DNA of 64,000 bases, taken from the NCBI GenBank assembly GCA_016110215.1, contig JADWQD010000009.1:932093-996092 (forward strand), read 5' to 3'. The notes beneath the pieces were generated by a model, which saw nothing but the letters and a program-made list of their open reading frames with translations, was not told the origin of the DNA and did no database searches. Positions 10,321 through 22,700 of this stretch are shown piece after piece (position 1 is the first letter of the stretch; each line of letters starts with the position of its first letter). A program made the position numbers and the translations under genes. This stretch comes from Capronia americana (taxonomy: Eukaryota; Ascomycota; Eurotiomycetes; Chaetothyriales; Herpotrichiellaceae).

Positions 10321-10975
10321 ACCTTGGGAGCTGTCTTTGCTGGGGCGCATATTATTGCTCATGTAGAAGATTCCGCCCGAGCTGGGTACGATGTAGCAGC
10401 TTGGAGGCACTCGGGACGGGTGGCTTGTGCCACGGCATTCTGCAATCGCTTGGATACCCTTGAAAACTAAAAGATCCGATTCTCCGGGTGCTTTCTATCC
10501 TGCTGTGCATACATTGATTGTCATGGTCGCCACCTTGCGAAGCAATAGTTTGGTTTGTTACCCTTCGCAAACGGTGCGGTCCTCGTCGCCCGCATATGAT
10601 CGCACTGCCATTGCGCTGCCCAAGTGTTACGAGCGGCGCCTAGACAATCCCAGCGAGAGACATGCCCTGCTCGCCTGAATCTAACGCAGTTGTAACTCAC
10701 TTCCGTCCCTGACACCCATGTTATGCCAAATATCATCTCCTGGCCCCACCCCCACAATGCTCTCCCCGATCGGATTTGGCATCGAAAGACGTCGCACTGG
10801 TTGCTGTTACCCTCCAACGCGAACAGCTTCATCGAACTTCCCGGCTTTGTGGCCGCTGCAATGTCGGCAATTGATATCGCCTAGCTCACTGGTCTGTGTT
10901 CAGTCCCTACTACATGCCCTATGTGGCATGCAGCGGGACTTTCTGACCTGTCAAATGCAGAGCTCGTATCCAGCT
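10321..10975. other. Tail-to-tail intergenic region
   Basis: Separates the 3' ends of the MYST acetyltransferase and POM33 genes. Only short overlapping frames are visible on either strand; no gene supported. Confidence 0.5.
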
Positions 10976-11960
10976 CTATGACTGCTTCTTCTGAGGCGTT
11001 TGCCCACCACCCAGGTACTTCTGCAGGTTGGTGGCCTCGACACCTTGACGCAGGATGTTCTTCAGCGTCTCCCAGCCCTGTCTGACCGCAGGCGGGACAT
11101 TAGGGTTCTGGACCTGCTGGTCAACCCGGGCAGCCAGTTGACCAAATGCGCCCTGGATAAATTGGCTCTGAGAGAACCTCGCCCGGAGAAAGACGGTGTA
11201 GACGCCCAGCAAGACCCAAGAACCCTTGCTGAAGGTCAAAGCGGACAGAAGAAGTCGTACCCAGAGGAAGATCTCGAGCATGGCCACCAACAACATGGAC
11301 GCATCATAATATTCCTTGACAAATCGTCCGATAGAGTTTGCGAGCGGGGACTGGGACTTCTGAGCACCGGGGGACTGAGGAGTACTTCCCGGGGCGGTCT
11401 TGGGAGGCTGAAGCGCAGGAATAATGTTGGTGCGAGTGTAGGTCGCCACGTGGAAGACCGAGTAAACGGTGAATGGGAGCAGAGCTAGGGGCACCTGTCT
11501 AGCAAATAGCCAGACCAGGCTTATGACTGCAAAGTAACTGTCAGCATCTTGCAAAAGCCGTGCTTGTTAGTGCTTCTACTCACGCAAATATTGCACATTC
11601 TCATCCGATAGGAGCAAGAGTGCGGTTTGTCCGATCTTAGCGCCTGGCTTGACACGAGCGCGATAAGCTTTGAAGACCACGATCCCATATGTTGCCACGG
11701 CCGACGTGAAAGCCAGGCGATATGTGAACTGCGCCCATCTAGAATAGTAGTTGAGGGTGATATAGGAGAGACCGTAGCGAAGGACGGACAGCAGGAGGGT
11801 AAAATGGCCGCAGAACCATGCGCTGTGGGTGGGCACGAATGTTAGCAGGGAGCGCAGCTTCTCAGGGAGGAGAAGAAGCTTGATCGTACAATTGCAGAGT
11901 TGTAGCGAGTTTGGTGAGACGTTCACCTAAAGATTGGGTAGCGGGAGGCGGGGGAGCCAT
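10976..11960 (-). CDS. POM33: Pom33/Tts1 (TMEM33) family nuclear-envelope and ER membrane protein
   Basis: Three exons, 11960-11890, 11822-11584 and 11526-10976, in consistent phase (TT+C and C+TC) give 286 aa. The introns carry TGCTAAC and CACTAAC branch sites. The start MAPPPPATQSLGERLTKLA and the AWFCGHFTLLLSVLRYG segment match the fungal Pom33/Tts1 family. Several hydrophobic segments are visible: about residues 25-45, 60-80, 105-130 and 170-195. The region between membrane segments 3 and 4 is a Pro/Ser-rich loop. The C-terminal third (VRQGWETLKNILRQGVEATN) is an amphipathic helix; in yeast Pom33 such a helix binds membrane. Yeast Pom33 and Per33 help distribute nuclear pores, and fission yeast Tts1 shapes ER tubules. 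The family call is strong; the precise role here is by analogy. Confidence 0.88.
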
Positions 11961-13004
11961 GTCTTGAAAGCTGTACAGTGAGTTCGGTGGAAGGAGGGGC
12001 GGTCAAGATACGGGGGATGTGCTCGTGGTGTCTCGAAGAACCAGAAACAGCGTCGACCGAGGAAAAGAAAGGGGACAGGCAAGTCCCAAGGATCTCTGAA
12101 GATGTAGGCGAACAGCAGCAGTGAACAAAGGACAAGTGACTGGGGAAGGTGAACGGAGCAGAAGCGAACGTGGCTTCAACAGGGTGTGAGTTAGCTTTTG
12201 GGTTGGCTTGACCACTTGGTTTGTGGGCGGCAATGATGTCAACCTCTGTGAAACAGGCCGTCCAAGCCACCCACCACATTTCACTCTCACTTCAGTCTCT
12301 CGTCACTGGCACAAACATCATGCACTGGCGCGAGTCTGCCCACCAAATACCGCTATGAACTCTTTCCACCCATCTACTACGTCGTGCCTCACCCATATTA
12401 CCAGCTTAAACAGTGCATAGCGCTTTTAATCGCATGGTTTAGTTTCACACACGTCAAACAGGGCTGCCGCAAGTGGCATGCTATTCGGTAGATTAAGATC
12501 GTGGCTTTGAATCACACTTTTGGGTTTCTGAGAAGAACTTGCTAGCTAGTAACGCAAGGGAATGAACTGAACAAAGTCGTCGCTTGCTGAGAAGAAAGCC
12601 GATTCCTCTCCTACCGCTACCTCCGCCCAAAACGGACACAAACGTGGTAAGGAAATATACATGCTTGTCTGGCGGATTAAGCCCTTTCCGTCCATCCCAC
12701 CAGAGACCGGAACGTCTCTTCATTCCGCCCCTGGGTGTGCTGAAACGGGACTTTTCGTATTATGCACAATCCAAGTCGTTTTCTGCTCCCTCCACAGCCC
12801 TCCCCCGGGTAGATCATATGTGATGGTGATTAGAACGCCACAACAGCTCCAGTCTGTTGCCTACTGGGAACAATCGCAACATGTAGTTCTTGAAGAGAAG
12901 GTGAGTCGAAAGAGGGGATATCGCCGTCATCGTGTCGTCGCTGAGCTGAATTGCAAATACAAGGAAACGAAGAGGTAACCGTGTCCGGACATCGCGTGCG
13001 ATGT
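11961..13004. other. Intergenic region between POM33 and septin genes
   Basis: About 1 kb with POM33 upstream sequence at the left and the septin 3' UTR at the right. Frames on both strands are short and Cys/Ser/Arg-rich without family features. No gene supported. Confidence 0.5.
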
Positions 13005-14505
13005 CTATCGGAGCGAGAATCCCTTTCTCTTGCCTTCCTTCTCGATAGGTCGACCTTGTTCAATGCGAGACTTCTTCTCCTCGAGCTCTGCTCGTTGACG
13101 CTCCAGTTGCTCCTTCATCTCACGGTGGCGCGCGAAGAGTTCCTCCTCGCTCTGTTGGAGTTTGCTTTCCTTTTCTTGGACCTTCTGCTGGAAAACCATC
13201 TTCATCTCTGCCTCCATCTTGGCCAGCTTCTGCTCGTGGAGAGTTCTCTCTTCTTCTTGCTTCACGGCAGGGTTGACCTCCTTGAATACGCTGGGATCCT
13301 GTGACACGCCCATCTGGATGAGCTTGTCAGACCGGTAGTTCTCATAGAGAACATTGTTAGTGTGCTCCTTGAGTTCCTCCATGTGTGTTCGGATCAACAT
13401 CTGTCGGAGCTTGACAAAGTCGCAGTGGTCCTCGTTGTCGACCTCAATGATGCCCCAGGGGTAGCGGCGGCCACGGACTTTGCGACCTTCGGGGTTGGTC
13501 ACCTCGTAGTTGGCACCAACCACAGCAAATGGCACCTTGGACATGATCTCCTGGTTCTCCGCAATGGTTTCTTCGTCATCCAGTTCGTAACGGGGTCCCT
13601 CGAAAATCTGGATCGAGTGGTGCTGAATGTCTGCGAGGATCTGCCAGAGTTAGCTCCTGTCCACGATATGTCAGATTGAGGCCTCTTACTCTCTGCTTGA
13701 ATGCCGCCACTTCCTCATCTGTCAGGGTATCGGCCTTGGCGATGACGGGAATCAGGTTGACCTTGGTGTGAAGGCGGCGCATGACTTCAATGTCCAGAGG
13801 CTTGAGGGAGTGCCCTGTAGGCTGGATGAAGTAGACACAGGCATGGACCCTGTTGTCCACGATATTCATGCGGTTGACCTTGTTCTCGGCCTCCAGATAG
13901 GCATCGAATCGTTGTTCGATGTTCTCCACGATTGGTCTCCACGAGTCGTCGTTGTTAACGAAATCGCCGAAGCCGGGGGTATCAACGACCGTCAGGCGCA
14001 GGCGGACCCCATTCTCCTCAATGTCGGCGCTGATAGATTGAATAGAGACGGTCTTTGGGATGATGTCCAGGCTGGGACCTTTGCGTTCGCGAGGAGGATA
14101 CAGGGACGTGTTGAACAAGGTGTTGATCAACGTAGATTTACCCAACCCCGATTCACCTACGTTGTATTAGTATCTTCAAGTCGTTGCCAAGGGTATATGC
14201 GACCCACCGACTACCATAACGTTGAAGTTGAAGCCCTTTCTCACACTCTTGCGGTGCCATTGGTTCGGCAGGTTGGCAAACCCAACATAGCCCGTCAACT
14301 TCCTTCTGACCACATTTCGCATATCATTTGCTGCCGCCGCCGCCGCCTTTGGATCTTTTGAGCTCACGGTCTGAGCAGCGTTGGCACCCATGGGATTGCT
14401 CTCCTTGACGAAGGGAGATGTAGGCTTGCCATTGGGAATGCTGGGAGAAGGGGAGGACCGTATGCCGTTAGCCACAGCCGCTGGAGTTTCGTTCAAGTCA
14501 GTCAT
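13005..14505 (-). CDS. aspB: Septin, Cdc3/AspB group
   Basis: GTP-binding cytoskeletal protein that forms hetero-oligomeric filaments at septa, hyphal tips and branch points. Three exons, 14505-14208, 14156-13690 and 13640-13005, give 466 aa with matching phases. Intron 1 has a TACTAATAC branch site and splits the P-loop: exon 1 ends VMVVG and exon 2 continues ESGLGKSTL. Other marks are the DTPGFGDF switch motif, the AKADTLT G4-like motif, and a septin unique element ending [11 protein letters not shown]. The C-terminus (about 370-466) is a long charged coiled coil ending KRKGFSLR, as expected for the Cdc3/AspB group. The frame is open to a second ATG at 14610, which would add 35 residues; I chose 14505 because the sequence before it looks like UTR. 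Confidence 0.93.
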
Positions 14506-15612
14506 ATTCTCAGGTTGGGTGTCTGCAGATGTCACTTGGATGTGAAAGGTTGGAGGTTTTTTGGGTCCCCTCGAGGGGATTGGGGATGTGGGATGTTGAG
14601 GTCCGTGCATGGAACTGGATTGCCCTTCTCCTCGGCCGCCATCGCGCTTGCTTGATGGATGGCGTACAAGTAGCAGGCCCTAGGAGTACGTGGGACGAGG
14701 GATGAACAGAGGAAAGCGCGACAGGTGATGTCTGGTTCAAAGGAAAATGTATCAGAGTGGTGACGGAAACTCACCCATATTGGGTCAGATGAAGATCGAT
14801 TGTGCAGGCGACACTCAAGACGGTTGAAACAAAGGTAACTGCGAGAAAAGTTCTGTTAGCACGCGCCTGGCATAGATGATCAGATGGATCGATCGCGACA
14901 GTGGATGGAGTCAAATGGAAATGATTGTGGGTTGCCTGCGCCCAGGGGCATCAGGCATTGAGATTTCTGGAATGTGAAACGTACTTTGCTAGCAAACTGG
15001 CCGAAGAGGGCTCCAAGCGAATGTAAGAAGAACGCTGGGACACAGCGAAGAAGAGATGAAGCCCAAAAAGTTGGGTGCGCGAAACGAAGAAGTGCAAAGT
15101 GTGTGAACTGTACGAGTAGCGAGCGTGCCCTTTGTCAATCAGTCTTTAAGTCAACGTGGACTCTGCCCAAGTCGCCAGAAAAATAGGGGACGCATCTTCT
15201 CGTGCCAGTCGTGCAACGGGAATCGGGGCGCTGTGGAGAGGCTGCTGCGCTAGGTCATTTTCGGACTGAAACCGGCTCCAATGATTGGGGATCAGCAAAA
15301 ACCGCCGAAGCCAAAGCTGCCCCTGGATCTTCTCCAGGTTTGGCCTTGCTGCTGTTGTCCAACGCGAGTGGGAAAAGCGAGGACAGACAAATACTTATGC
15401 ACCTGGCATCGCACAAGGTTGATTTGAGTTGAAAGCTGACTTCGTTGTTGTACACTCTAGTCCCCATCCTGTTTTCTATCTTGTCAAGGGTATCCTGGCC
15501 ACTCAAGCCTAACTCGGCCGACACAGCATTTCGACGCCTGCAAATGCAACATGATCCTTCCTGTTCGCTATGTCCACAGCCCTGAGCCAAGAGAGTCTAT
15601 ACGAAGAGTTTC
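14506..15612. other. Intergenic region upstream of the septin gene
   Basis: Contains the septin promoter and 5' UTR and the 3' UTR of the carrier gene. A 5'-UTR intron is possible near 14775-14840. No protein-like frame was found on either strand. Confidence 0.45.
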
Positions 15613-16946
15613 TCATATCGCTCCAGACCCCTCTTCTGACTGCAGCCGCTCCATCTGTTTCAGCAAATATTGATACAGGACAAGCATCGTTCCGCTCTGA
15701 ACGCTTGTCCACACAAATCTGGGACCGACCCCTCGAAACATGCCGGCCACTCCTTCGGTCTTGTAAATCATCCGAAGACCCTCTATGACCGAGGAAGTAT
15801 CAAGCGTCGGGGTGTGGTGAGGGACGGTGCGAGGTCCAGAATGTATGAGCCGCGTTTGCGTCTTGGCTGCCGCTTTTTGGCTGCTCTTCGCGGACTTCTC
15901 CTTCTCCAAGCGTGACGCCTGGCTGGTTTTGCTCGGGTCGGGGGCGATCTGAGTCTGGATTCTTGTTTTTACCACATCGAGTGGGCACGTTATGACTCCT
16001 GCAGCGCCGCCAGCAGAGACAGCGGTCACAACCTCAAAGCCTAGCCCAATATCGTTCTTCCCCTGCCAATGCTGAGCGAATCTCCGTTCCTGCTCGTAAA
16101 AGGCGAACTGCAGAGCTGAGAAAGGCAAGTCCCTGACGATTGTCGCTTTGTAACCCGAATACAGCGCTCCAAACCCCTCTGTCCGAGCGATAGTCCTGGC
16201 GGCGTCCCAGGTTGACTTGTAGTTGTACCCCGAGTTGAAGAAGGGATTGTTGTATCGACCTTGTAGCTGCAGCCTAGTTTTGAGAACTTCCGAGGGAACA
16301 TACACAATCGATGCAGCAAGGTCGGCAAGGAACCCTGGTGAATGTGGTGAGTACGTGGTTGTACCATCACGTATGAACGAGGTCTCTTACCACTTGCGAG
16401 ATATGATATTGACGGATTGATTCCTCGATCCAGCATATGTCGCTTGCAGTATTCATATGCCCCAAAGAATATGACTGTGCCGGGAAAAGATCCCAGCATA
16501 GCTGCGGTGAATCCTCCGTAGAGTCCTCTTCGTACCCCCTCTTGCCGAAATATCTTAACGTAGGAATCGGAGAGTGAGGCATACTTTGGTGGAAAATGAG
16601 GATCTCCTTGTTGCCTTGTTTTGACGGTATCGAGTGAGTGCATCAGGATGTCGCCGGTTGTGCCGCCTATGCCTCCAGCAAGCATTGACTGTGTTCCTCG
16701 TCAGCCAAATGGTGCATCCTTCACTTCACCGGGGTCTCAACGTACGTGGGTGTACGGTGGTCTGTTTAAATCCAAGTCGACTTCCTCCTCCGCCAATCTC
16801 TCCATTGTACGCGGCCGTTTAATCTGTCGTGCGCCGTCGATGTCAAACTCGGATTCCGCGTATCCATCATTGTGCTGCGCCCCCAAAGAGGTCCCGACGG
16901 AGCTGTCTTGAGAGAACCAATTCGATAACCGTGAAGTTAGGCTCAT
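15613..16946 (-). CDS. MME1: Mitochondrial carrier protein, Mme1 (YMR166C)-like
   Basis: Inner-membrane solute carrier. Three exons, 16946-16746, 16688-16391 and 16334-15613, give 406 aa with consistent phases. Each carrier repeat shows its signature: [11 protein letters not shown] in repeat 1, [15 protein letters not shown] in repeat 2 and [13 protein letters not shown] in repeat 3. Conserved phrases [20 protein letters not shown] and [13 protein letters not shown] match the yeast Mme1 branch, a mitochondrial Mg2+ exporter, more closely than other carriers I know. The matrix loop of repeat 3 is enlarged by a Lys/Ser/Ala-rich insert (about residues 270-330). The first 67 residues are a hydrophilic N-terminal extension. 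Carrier identity is certain; the Mg2+ substrate is inferred from similarity only. Confidence 0.88.
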
Positions 16947-17474
16947 GGAGGGCTCTGAAGCCCTTGTTGGAAGATTGTACGCAAGATCAGGATCACGCCG
17001 GAGGAGTGGGAGGGATCGATCTTAGAGGAGTGACGGTGTCTGTTACTTTCGCCGCAACGAGGTCGGCCTGAAGCCTTCAATCATCAAAAGTTTCGCAGGC
17101 CCCGTTTCTCGGGCTTTGCCGGGACCCGGAGAAGCAAACTGCTCGGCCGACCCTGGAGAACCTTGTCCGATTGGCCAGCCTTGTGCTCCGTATGAGCAAC
17201 GTACGTTGTTGAGAACTTCAGCCTGTTGGGAACACTCCAAGTACAAAAGTTGCGCAACATTATGCTTCGAGAGAGGATTGAAGCGCATATGATGAAGTTT
17301 GATATCTGCATAGCGCCCGGCCATTATCGTTGTCGAACGAAGATCAATTACTACCATCTGGACAGCAGGGGAATGCAGGCACAACTTTTGCCAATAGAAG
17401 TAAAGGAGAAGGATTTTGTACACGCCTTTCCCTGCATCAAGCCTCGCTAAATCCAGCCAAATCCATGAACACAC
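16947..17474. other. Intergenic region between carrier and E2 genes
   Basis: Both flanking genes are on the minus strand, so this holds the carrier promoter and the E2 3' UTR. Only short frames are seen, and none is convincing. Confidence 0.5.
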
Positions 17475-19129
17475 TCACAGCATCATCTCCAGGGGGTTCT
17501 CTACAACCTTTTTCAACTCCCGGATCCATTCACCTCCTACAGCCCCGTCCACCACCTTGTGATCGAAGCTGCCAGTGACAACGATTTGGTCGTCCCACTC
17601 AGTGACGGTGCCCTCCTCAGTCTCAACCGGGATTGCCACCTTGCGAGTGGTGCCAACGGCCAAGATCCCGGCTTGGGGAGGGTTGATGACGGCAGTGAAT
17701 CTCTCCACGGCGGGGTTCATGCCCATGTTGCTGATGGTAAATGTGCCGCCTTGATACTCGTCAGGCTTCAACTTTCCATCCCGTGCTCGCTTTCCAAGAT
17801 CCTTAACGGCGCTCGAAATTGCCGACAGACCGATGCTGTCTGCGTTCTTGACAATGGGCGTCATCAAACCCACAGGTGTGGCAACAGCCACGCTCACATC
17901 GACGGTGTTATGCTGGCGGATGATGGCTTGACCGCCTTCCTCTCTCCAGCTCGAGTTCACGGTTGGTACCTTCTTGCAGGCAATTGCGCAAGCCTTAATC
18001 AAGAAGTCGTTGACGGACAACTTATACTTGCCATCGGCGGCAGCATTGAGCGCTTCTCTCAGCTTGAGCAATTTTGTGACGGAGAGGGTGGTAGAGACGA
18101 AGTAATGAGGGTTCTGGTTCATGGAGTCTCGCAGCCGTGCAGCGATGGTCTTGCGCATTGAGCTTGCTGGAGTGTCCTCATAGGTTGGGCCAGCTGCTGC
18201 GGCAGGCGCAGCGCCCGCGGCAGGTTTGTATTTCTCAATGTCGGACAGGGTGATCCGACCACCTGGCCCTGTACCTTTGATCGCCTTAATAGGAACGCCC
18301 TTCTCAAGAGCCAGCTTTCTCGCAGCTGGGCTAAGGCTCGGTTCTCTGTCAAGAACTGGCTGCAGTTTCTCGCCCGTTGTGTCGGCTTCCTCAGCTTGTG
18401 GGGCGGGTTCTTTGGCACCGCTGGGTGGCGCTGTGCCTGAACCTGATTCTGGAGCCTCTGAGGCTTCGGAGGTCTCCTCTTTCGGCTGTTCTTTGGGAGG
18501 TGCCTTTTCACCACCGGCGTCTTCGAGAGTAAAAGATTCAAACTCGGAGATATCGGTGCCTTCTTCAACCATAATAGCAATAGGCTGGGCCATTGTTAGC
18601 AAGTCCCATGGAGAGTTTATCGGATCCCTACATTTCCAACTGGCACATCTTTTTCGCCCGTCTCTTTGAGAATCTTAGCCAGAACGCCTTCTTCTTGGAA
18701 CTCGAAATCCATTTGAGCCTTGTCGGTTTCAATCTCCACGAGGACGTCTCCAGGAGCCAGGGTATCACCGGCCTTTTTCTGCCATGCACCAATGTTTCCG
18801 GCCGTCATCGTCGGTGAAAGCGCAGGCATGCTGATGACTGTGTGAGGGGGGAATGCTGTGATCGCGGTCAGCCATGTCCGCTCCCCATGTATGACTATGG
18901 ATTAAGAGCGCACACTTGGATGCATAGTAGCGACCGAGCACGGATAAGCAGGGGAAGGTCTGAGGTCTGCACGCGTGTTAGCTTCAGCACGCTTACTCGG
19001 GGGCGAGGGTAAAACATACACTGCTGCATTTTGTAGTCTTTGTACTGGGCTTCTGCTGAGCCTCAAGGTCGCGGAGGACTGTAGAAGGAGGCGTGGCCCC
19101 GACCGGGAGAGCAGCGTTGAGGTTGCCAT
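17475..19129 (-). CDS. LAT1: Dihydrolipoamide acetyltransferase, E2 of pyruvate dehydrogenase
   Basis: Core of the mitochondrial pyruvate dehydrogenase complex; moves the acetyl group from E1 to coenzyme A. Four exons, 19129-19020, 18966-18914, 18855-18632 and 18584-17475, give 498 aa, all phases consistent. Exons 1 and 2 encode an Arg/Ser-rich presequence ending with GRYYASK. The lipoyl domain follows ([19 protein letters not shown]), with the lipoylated Lys in [11 protein letters not shown]. After a Glu/Pro/Ala linker comes the E1/E3-binding domain ([13 protein letters not shown]...GPGGRIT) and the catalytic domain, with the active-site HKVVDG motif near the end. A single lipoyl domain is normal for fungal E2. 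It is divergent from the SEC7 gene over 636 bp. Confidence 0.96.
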
Positions 19130-19765
19130 TGGGGAGGACAGAAGCGGCGGAAAGGGGAAGTAAGAAACCCAAACCCAGCAGACGACCAGAGTAAAGGAGC
19201 GACAATTAGCAAGGTAGACAGGAAGACGACCTGATGGGAGATGTCGTCCTTCGCAACTGGCTTGCGAGAGGTGAATTGTTGAAGGACACCAGCTTGTCGA
19301 AAATGTACGTTGAGCAGAGTCGACTCCACCCGGAATCCGAAGTGATGGCAGGCCGGGGAGAATCAGCGCGAGCAACAGCTCCGACGCTCCAATCGTTGGG
19401 CCCAGAGGCCGCCCGAAAAAGAGCACAGCTGGAGCTTAGTAAATGAGCCGCCGCGCCGCTTTCGCCTGGGGGCTTAATTGTCCGCCCGAAGCAGCAGCGC
19501 TTCTGGTCTCTCTGGTCCACTAAAGCCACTGGCTCTCACGGCTCTCCGCGCAGCCGTTACTTTGTACAGATATACACAGGCACAGGATTATTTCCCTGAA
19601 CCAAGAACCGGAGCCACTGTGCACTGCGACTCCACTACAATCACAGAACAGTCACATCGAAGACTGAGCGAATTCACCATTGCAATGTTTCCGGCATTCA
19701 CACGCAGTCCTAGGTGATCCCGAGCGCTCGATCTCTCCAATAATCCTCGTTCCTGTGCCGGCCTA
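19130..19765. promoter_or_regulatory. Divergent promoter region of E2 and SEC7 genes
   Basis: Shared upstream region of two divergent genes. A CCAAT box lies near 19388. No coding frame with features was found. Confidence 0.5.
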
Positions 19766-22700
19766 ATGTCTGGAGTCGAGGATGAGCCGCCGCGAACCGA
19801 GCATGCAGACCACGTCGAGAAGTCAGAACTTGCATCGGAAGAAGAGGCGATTGTAGAAGAACCTGTGCGTGTACACACGTCCTCCGTGGATGATGAGGAT
19901 ATTACACCAAGTCACGGAGTAACAATCACGGTCGAGGACGCAGACGCTGAAGATGCACGGCAGGAGGAGGAGGAATCGGGCGACGCCGCCTCTGAGGATT
20001 CCGCTTCGGTAGTGACAGAATCGCAGCAGGACTCTGAACACAGTTCGAAGTCCCAAGAAGGGGCAGGGGACGCTCCGCCGTATTCAGGTGTCGAGGATGC
20101 GCCTAGACATGCTGCAGAAGACGACCGGAGGGCACGCGACGCTGCCCCGGCTCAGCACCAGGATGGACGATCCCATCAGGCCACGCACACTGACACACAA
20201 GCGGAACATCGCCCGGAGACTTCAGCACCAAAGCCCACGACGACGTCACGGCCTCTTCCTGTCAGCTCTACGGTTTTCGTGGTCAATGCCCTCGAAACAA
20301 TTGGGACAGCCAAGGAGGTCCGCAAGAGTAAGGAGTTCACGGACGCTGTTCAGGCCGCGCTGGCAAACATCAAGAACACAGAACAGCCTGTTAATCCTGA
20401 GGTCATCTTTCGACCGTTGCAGATGGCAACCAAGTCATTTAATATACCTCTGCAGGTGACTGCTTTGGATTGCATTGGAAAGCTGATCAGCTACTCATAT
20501 TTTGCCTTCCCCGTCGTGGCCACAAACCAAGCCGGCTCAGCAGATACTCCGCCTCTGATCGAGAGGGCGATCGAGGCCATCTGTGACTGTTTCGAGAATG
20601 AAGCCACTGCTGTGGAAATTCAACAACAGATCATCAAATCACTACTTGCAGCAGTCCTGGATGACAAAATCGTCGTACACGGTGCTGGTCTCCTGAAAGC
20701 CGTCCGTCAAATATACAACATCTTCATCTACTCCAAGTCGAGCCAGAATCAGCAGGTCGCACAAGGGTCGTTGCTTCAGATGATCGCCACCGTCTTTGAG
20801 CGCGTCAGAGTCAGACTGGACCTGAAAGAAGCTCGTCTGAGAGAGGCCAACGAGGCAAAGTCTGATGAGGCCCTTTCCGCGGACACATCCATGTTCGGGC
20901 CAGGAGAGATAAACGGTGCAAATGGACAAGTCGACACTCCGGACCAAGAAACCCCTCCTCAGCTCGGGGAGGGTTTAGCTTCAGGCCAGGAGAAGTTGAC
21001 GTTGCAGAGCTTCGAAAACAACAAAACTCTGGACGATGCAATTGTAGCCGACAGCGCTCCCACAACCGTCACCCGGGCAAGACGAGAACGCAAGAACACC
21101 CGCACCAGTTCCGGGCCAATCTCTCGATCCAGCTTACAAGAAGATCGCGAGGAAACAGAACTGTCTCCGGAAGACGAAGACGATATCTACATCAAGGACG
21201 CCTTCTTAGTGTTCCGTTCACTATGCAAGTTGAGTCAGAAAGTCTTGACCTACGATCAACAACAGGACCTGCGATCTCAGAACATGCGTTCCAAGCTCCT
21301 GTCTCTGCATCTTATATATCATGTCATCAACAACTATACCGCTGTCTTTACGTCCTCATTCTCAACAATAAAAAGCGGCAATAATACAGAGCCTACGCCA
21401 TTCCTCCACGTGGCAAAACCTCACCTATGTCTGAGTTTGTCTCGTAATGCCGCCAGTTCAGTGCCGCGAGTCTATGAGGTTTGCTGCGAGCTGTTCTGGC
21501 TCTCATTAAAGCATTTGCGGGTTCTGCTAAAGAAGGAACTTGAGGTGTTTCTGAAAGAAGTGTATCTTGCAGTTCTCGAGCGACGGAGTGCTCCCATGTT
21601 CCAGAAGCAGATGTTCATGGATGTCCTGGAAAGATTATCTGGCGATCCACGTGCCTTGGTCGAGATCTACCTGAATTATGACTGCGACCGGACTGCACTG
21701 GACAATATGTACCAGCAAATCATCGAGCACCTCTCTCGTATTTGCAGCACGCCTGTGGTGGTCACAGCTATCCAACAACATCAGTATCAGGAACAGCAGG
21801 CGAAGCCGTCGACGCCTGTTTCTGAGTGGCACTCCAGAGGCGCGTTGCTCCCTGGCCTGTCAACGGCGAGTCTCAGCCACCCTCCTCCCCCCCCTCCAGC
21901 GATACCAGCCGAGTACGCACTGAAGCAACAATCATTACGGTGTCTTGTAGAGATTCTACATTCCCTCGACAATTGGTCGAGTCAAGGAAGTCCAGAACAA
22001 GTTAATGGATCTCGCTACCCGGCTTCGAGAGGATCGTATGATGACTCAAGGGAATCTCTGGATTACGGCGAGAAGCCTCCTGCGTCACCGCGTGTTTCTC
22101 GCTTTGGTAGCGAGTCCGGTGTCTCTACCCCCGTGGCCGAAGATGATCCCAGCGAAGTCGAGAAAGTTAGAATGCGAAAATCTGCGATGAATGAGGCGAT
22201 CCGACAATTCAACTTCAAGCCAAAACGTGGCATAAAAGCTCTTTTGGCTGAAGGCTTCATACGCAGCAACACTCCACAAGACATCGCAAAGTTTCTAGCA
22301 TCGAATGACAAACTAGATAAAGCAATGTTGGGAGAATACCTTGGAGAAGGTGACGAACACAACGTGGCCACCATGCACGCATTCGTCGACCAGATGGATT
22401 TCACGAAGCGGCGGTTCGTGGATGCTCTGAGGCAATTTCTACAGAGCTTCCGACTCCCCGGAGAGGCGCAGAAGATCGATCGATTCATGCTCAAGTTCGC
22501 GGAGCGATATCTCAGCGGCAATCCTAATGCCTTTGCCAATGCCGATACTGCTTATGTCCTTGCGTATTCAGTCATCATGTTGAATACCGATCAACACAGC
22601 TCCAAGCTAAAAGGAGCCAGGATGACCGTCGAGGATTTCATTAAGAACAACCGTGGAATCAACGACGGACAGGATCTGCCCGCGGAGTACCTGAGCGCCA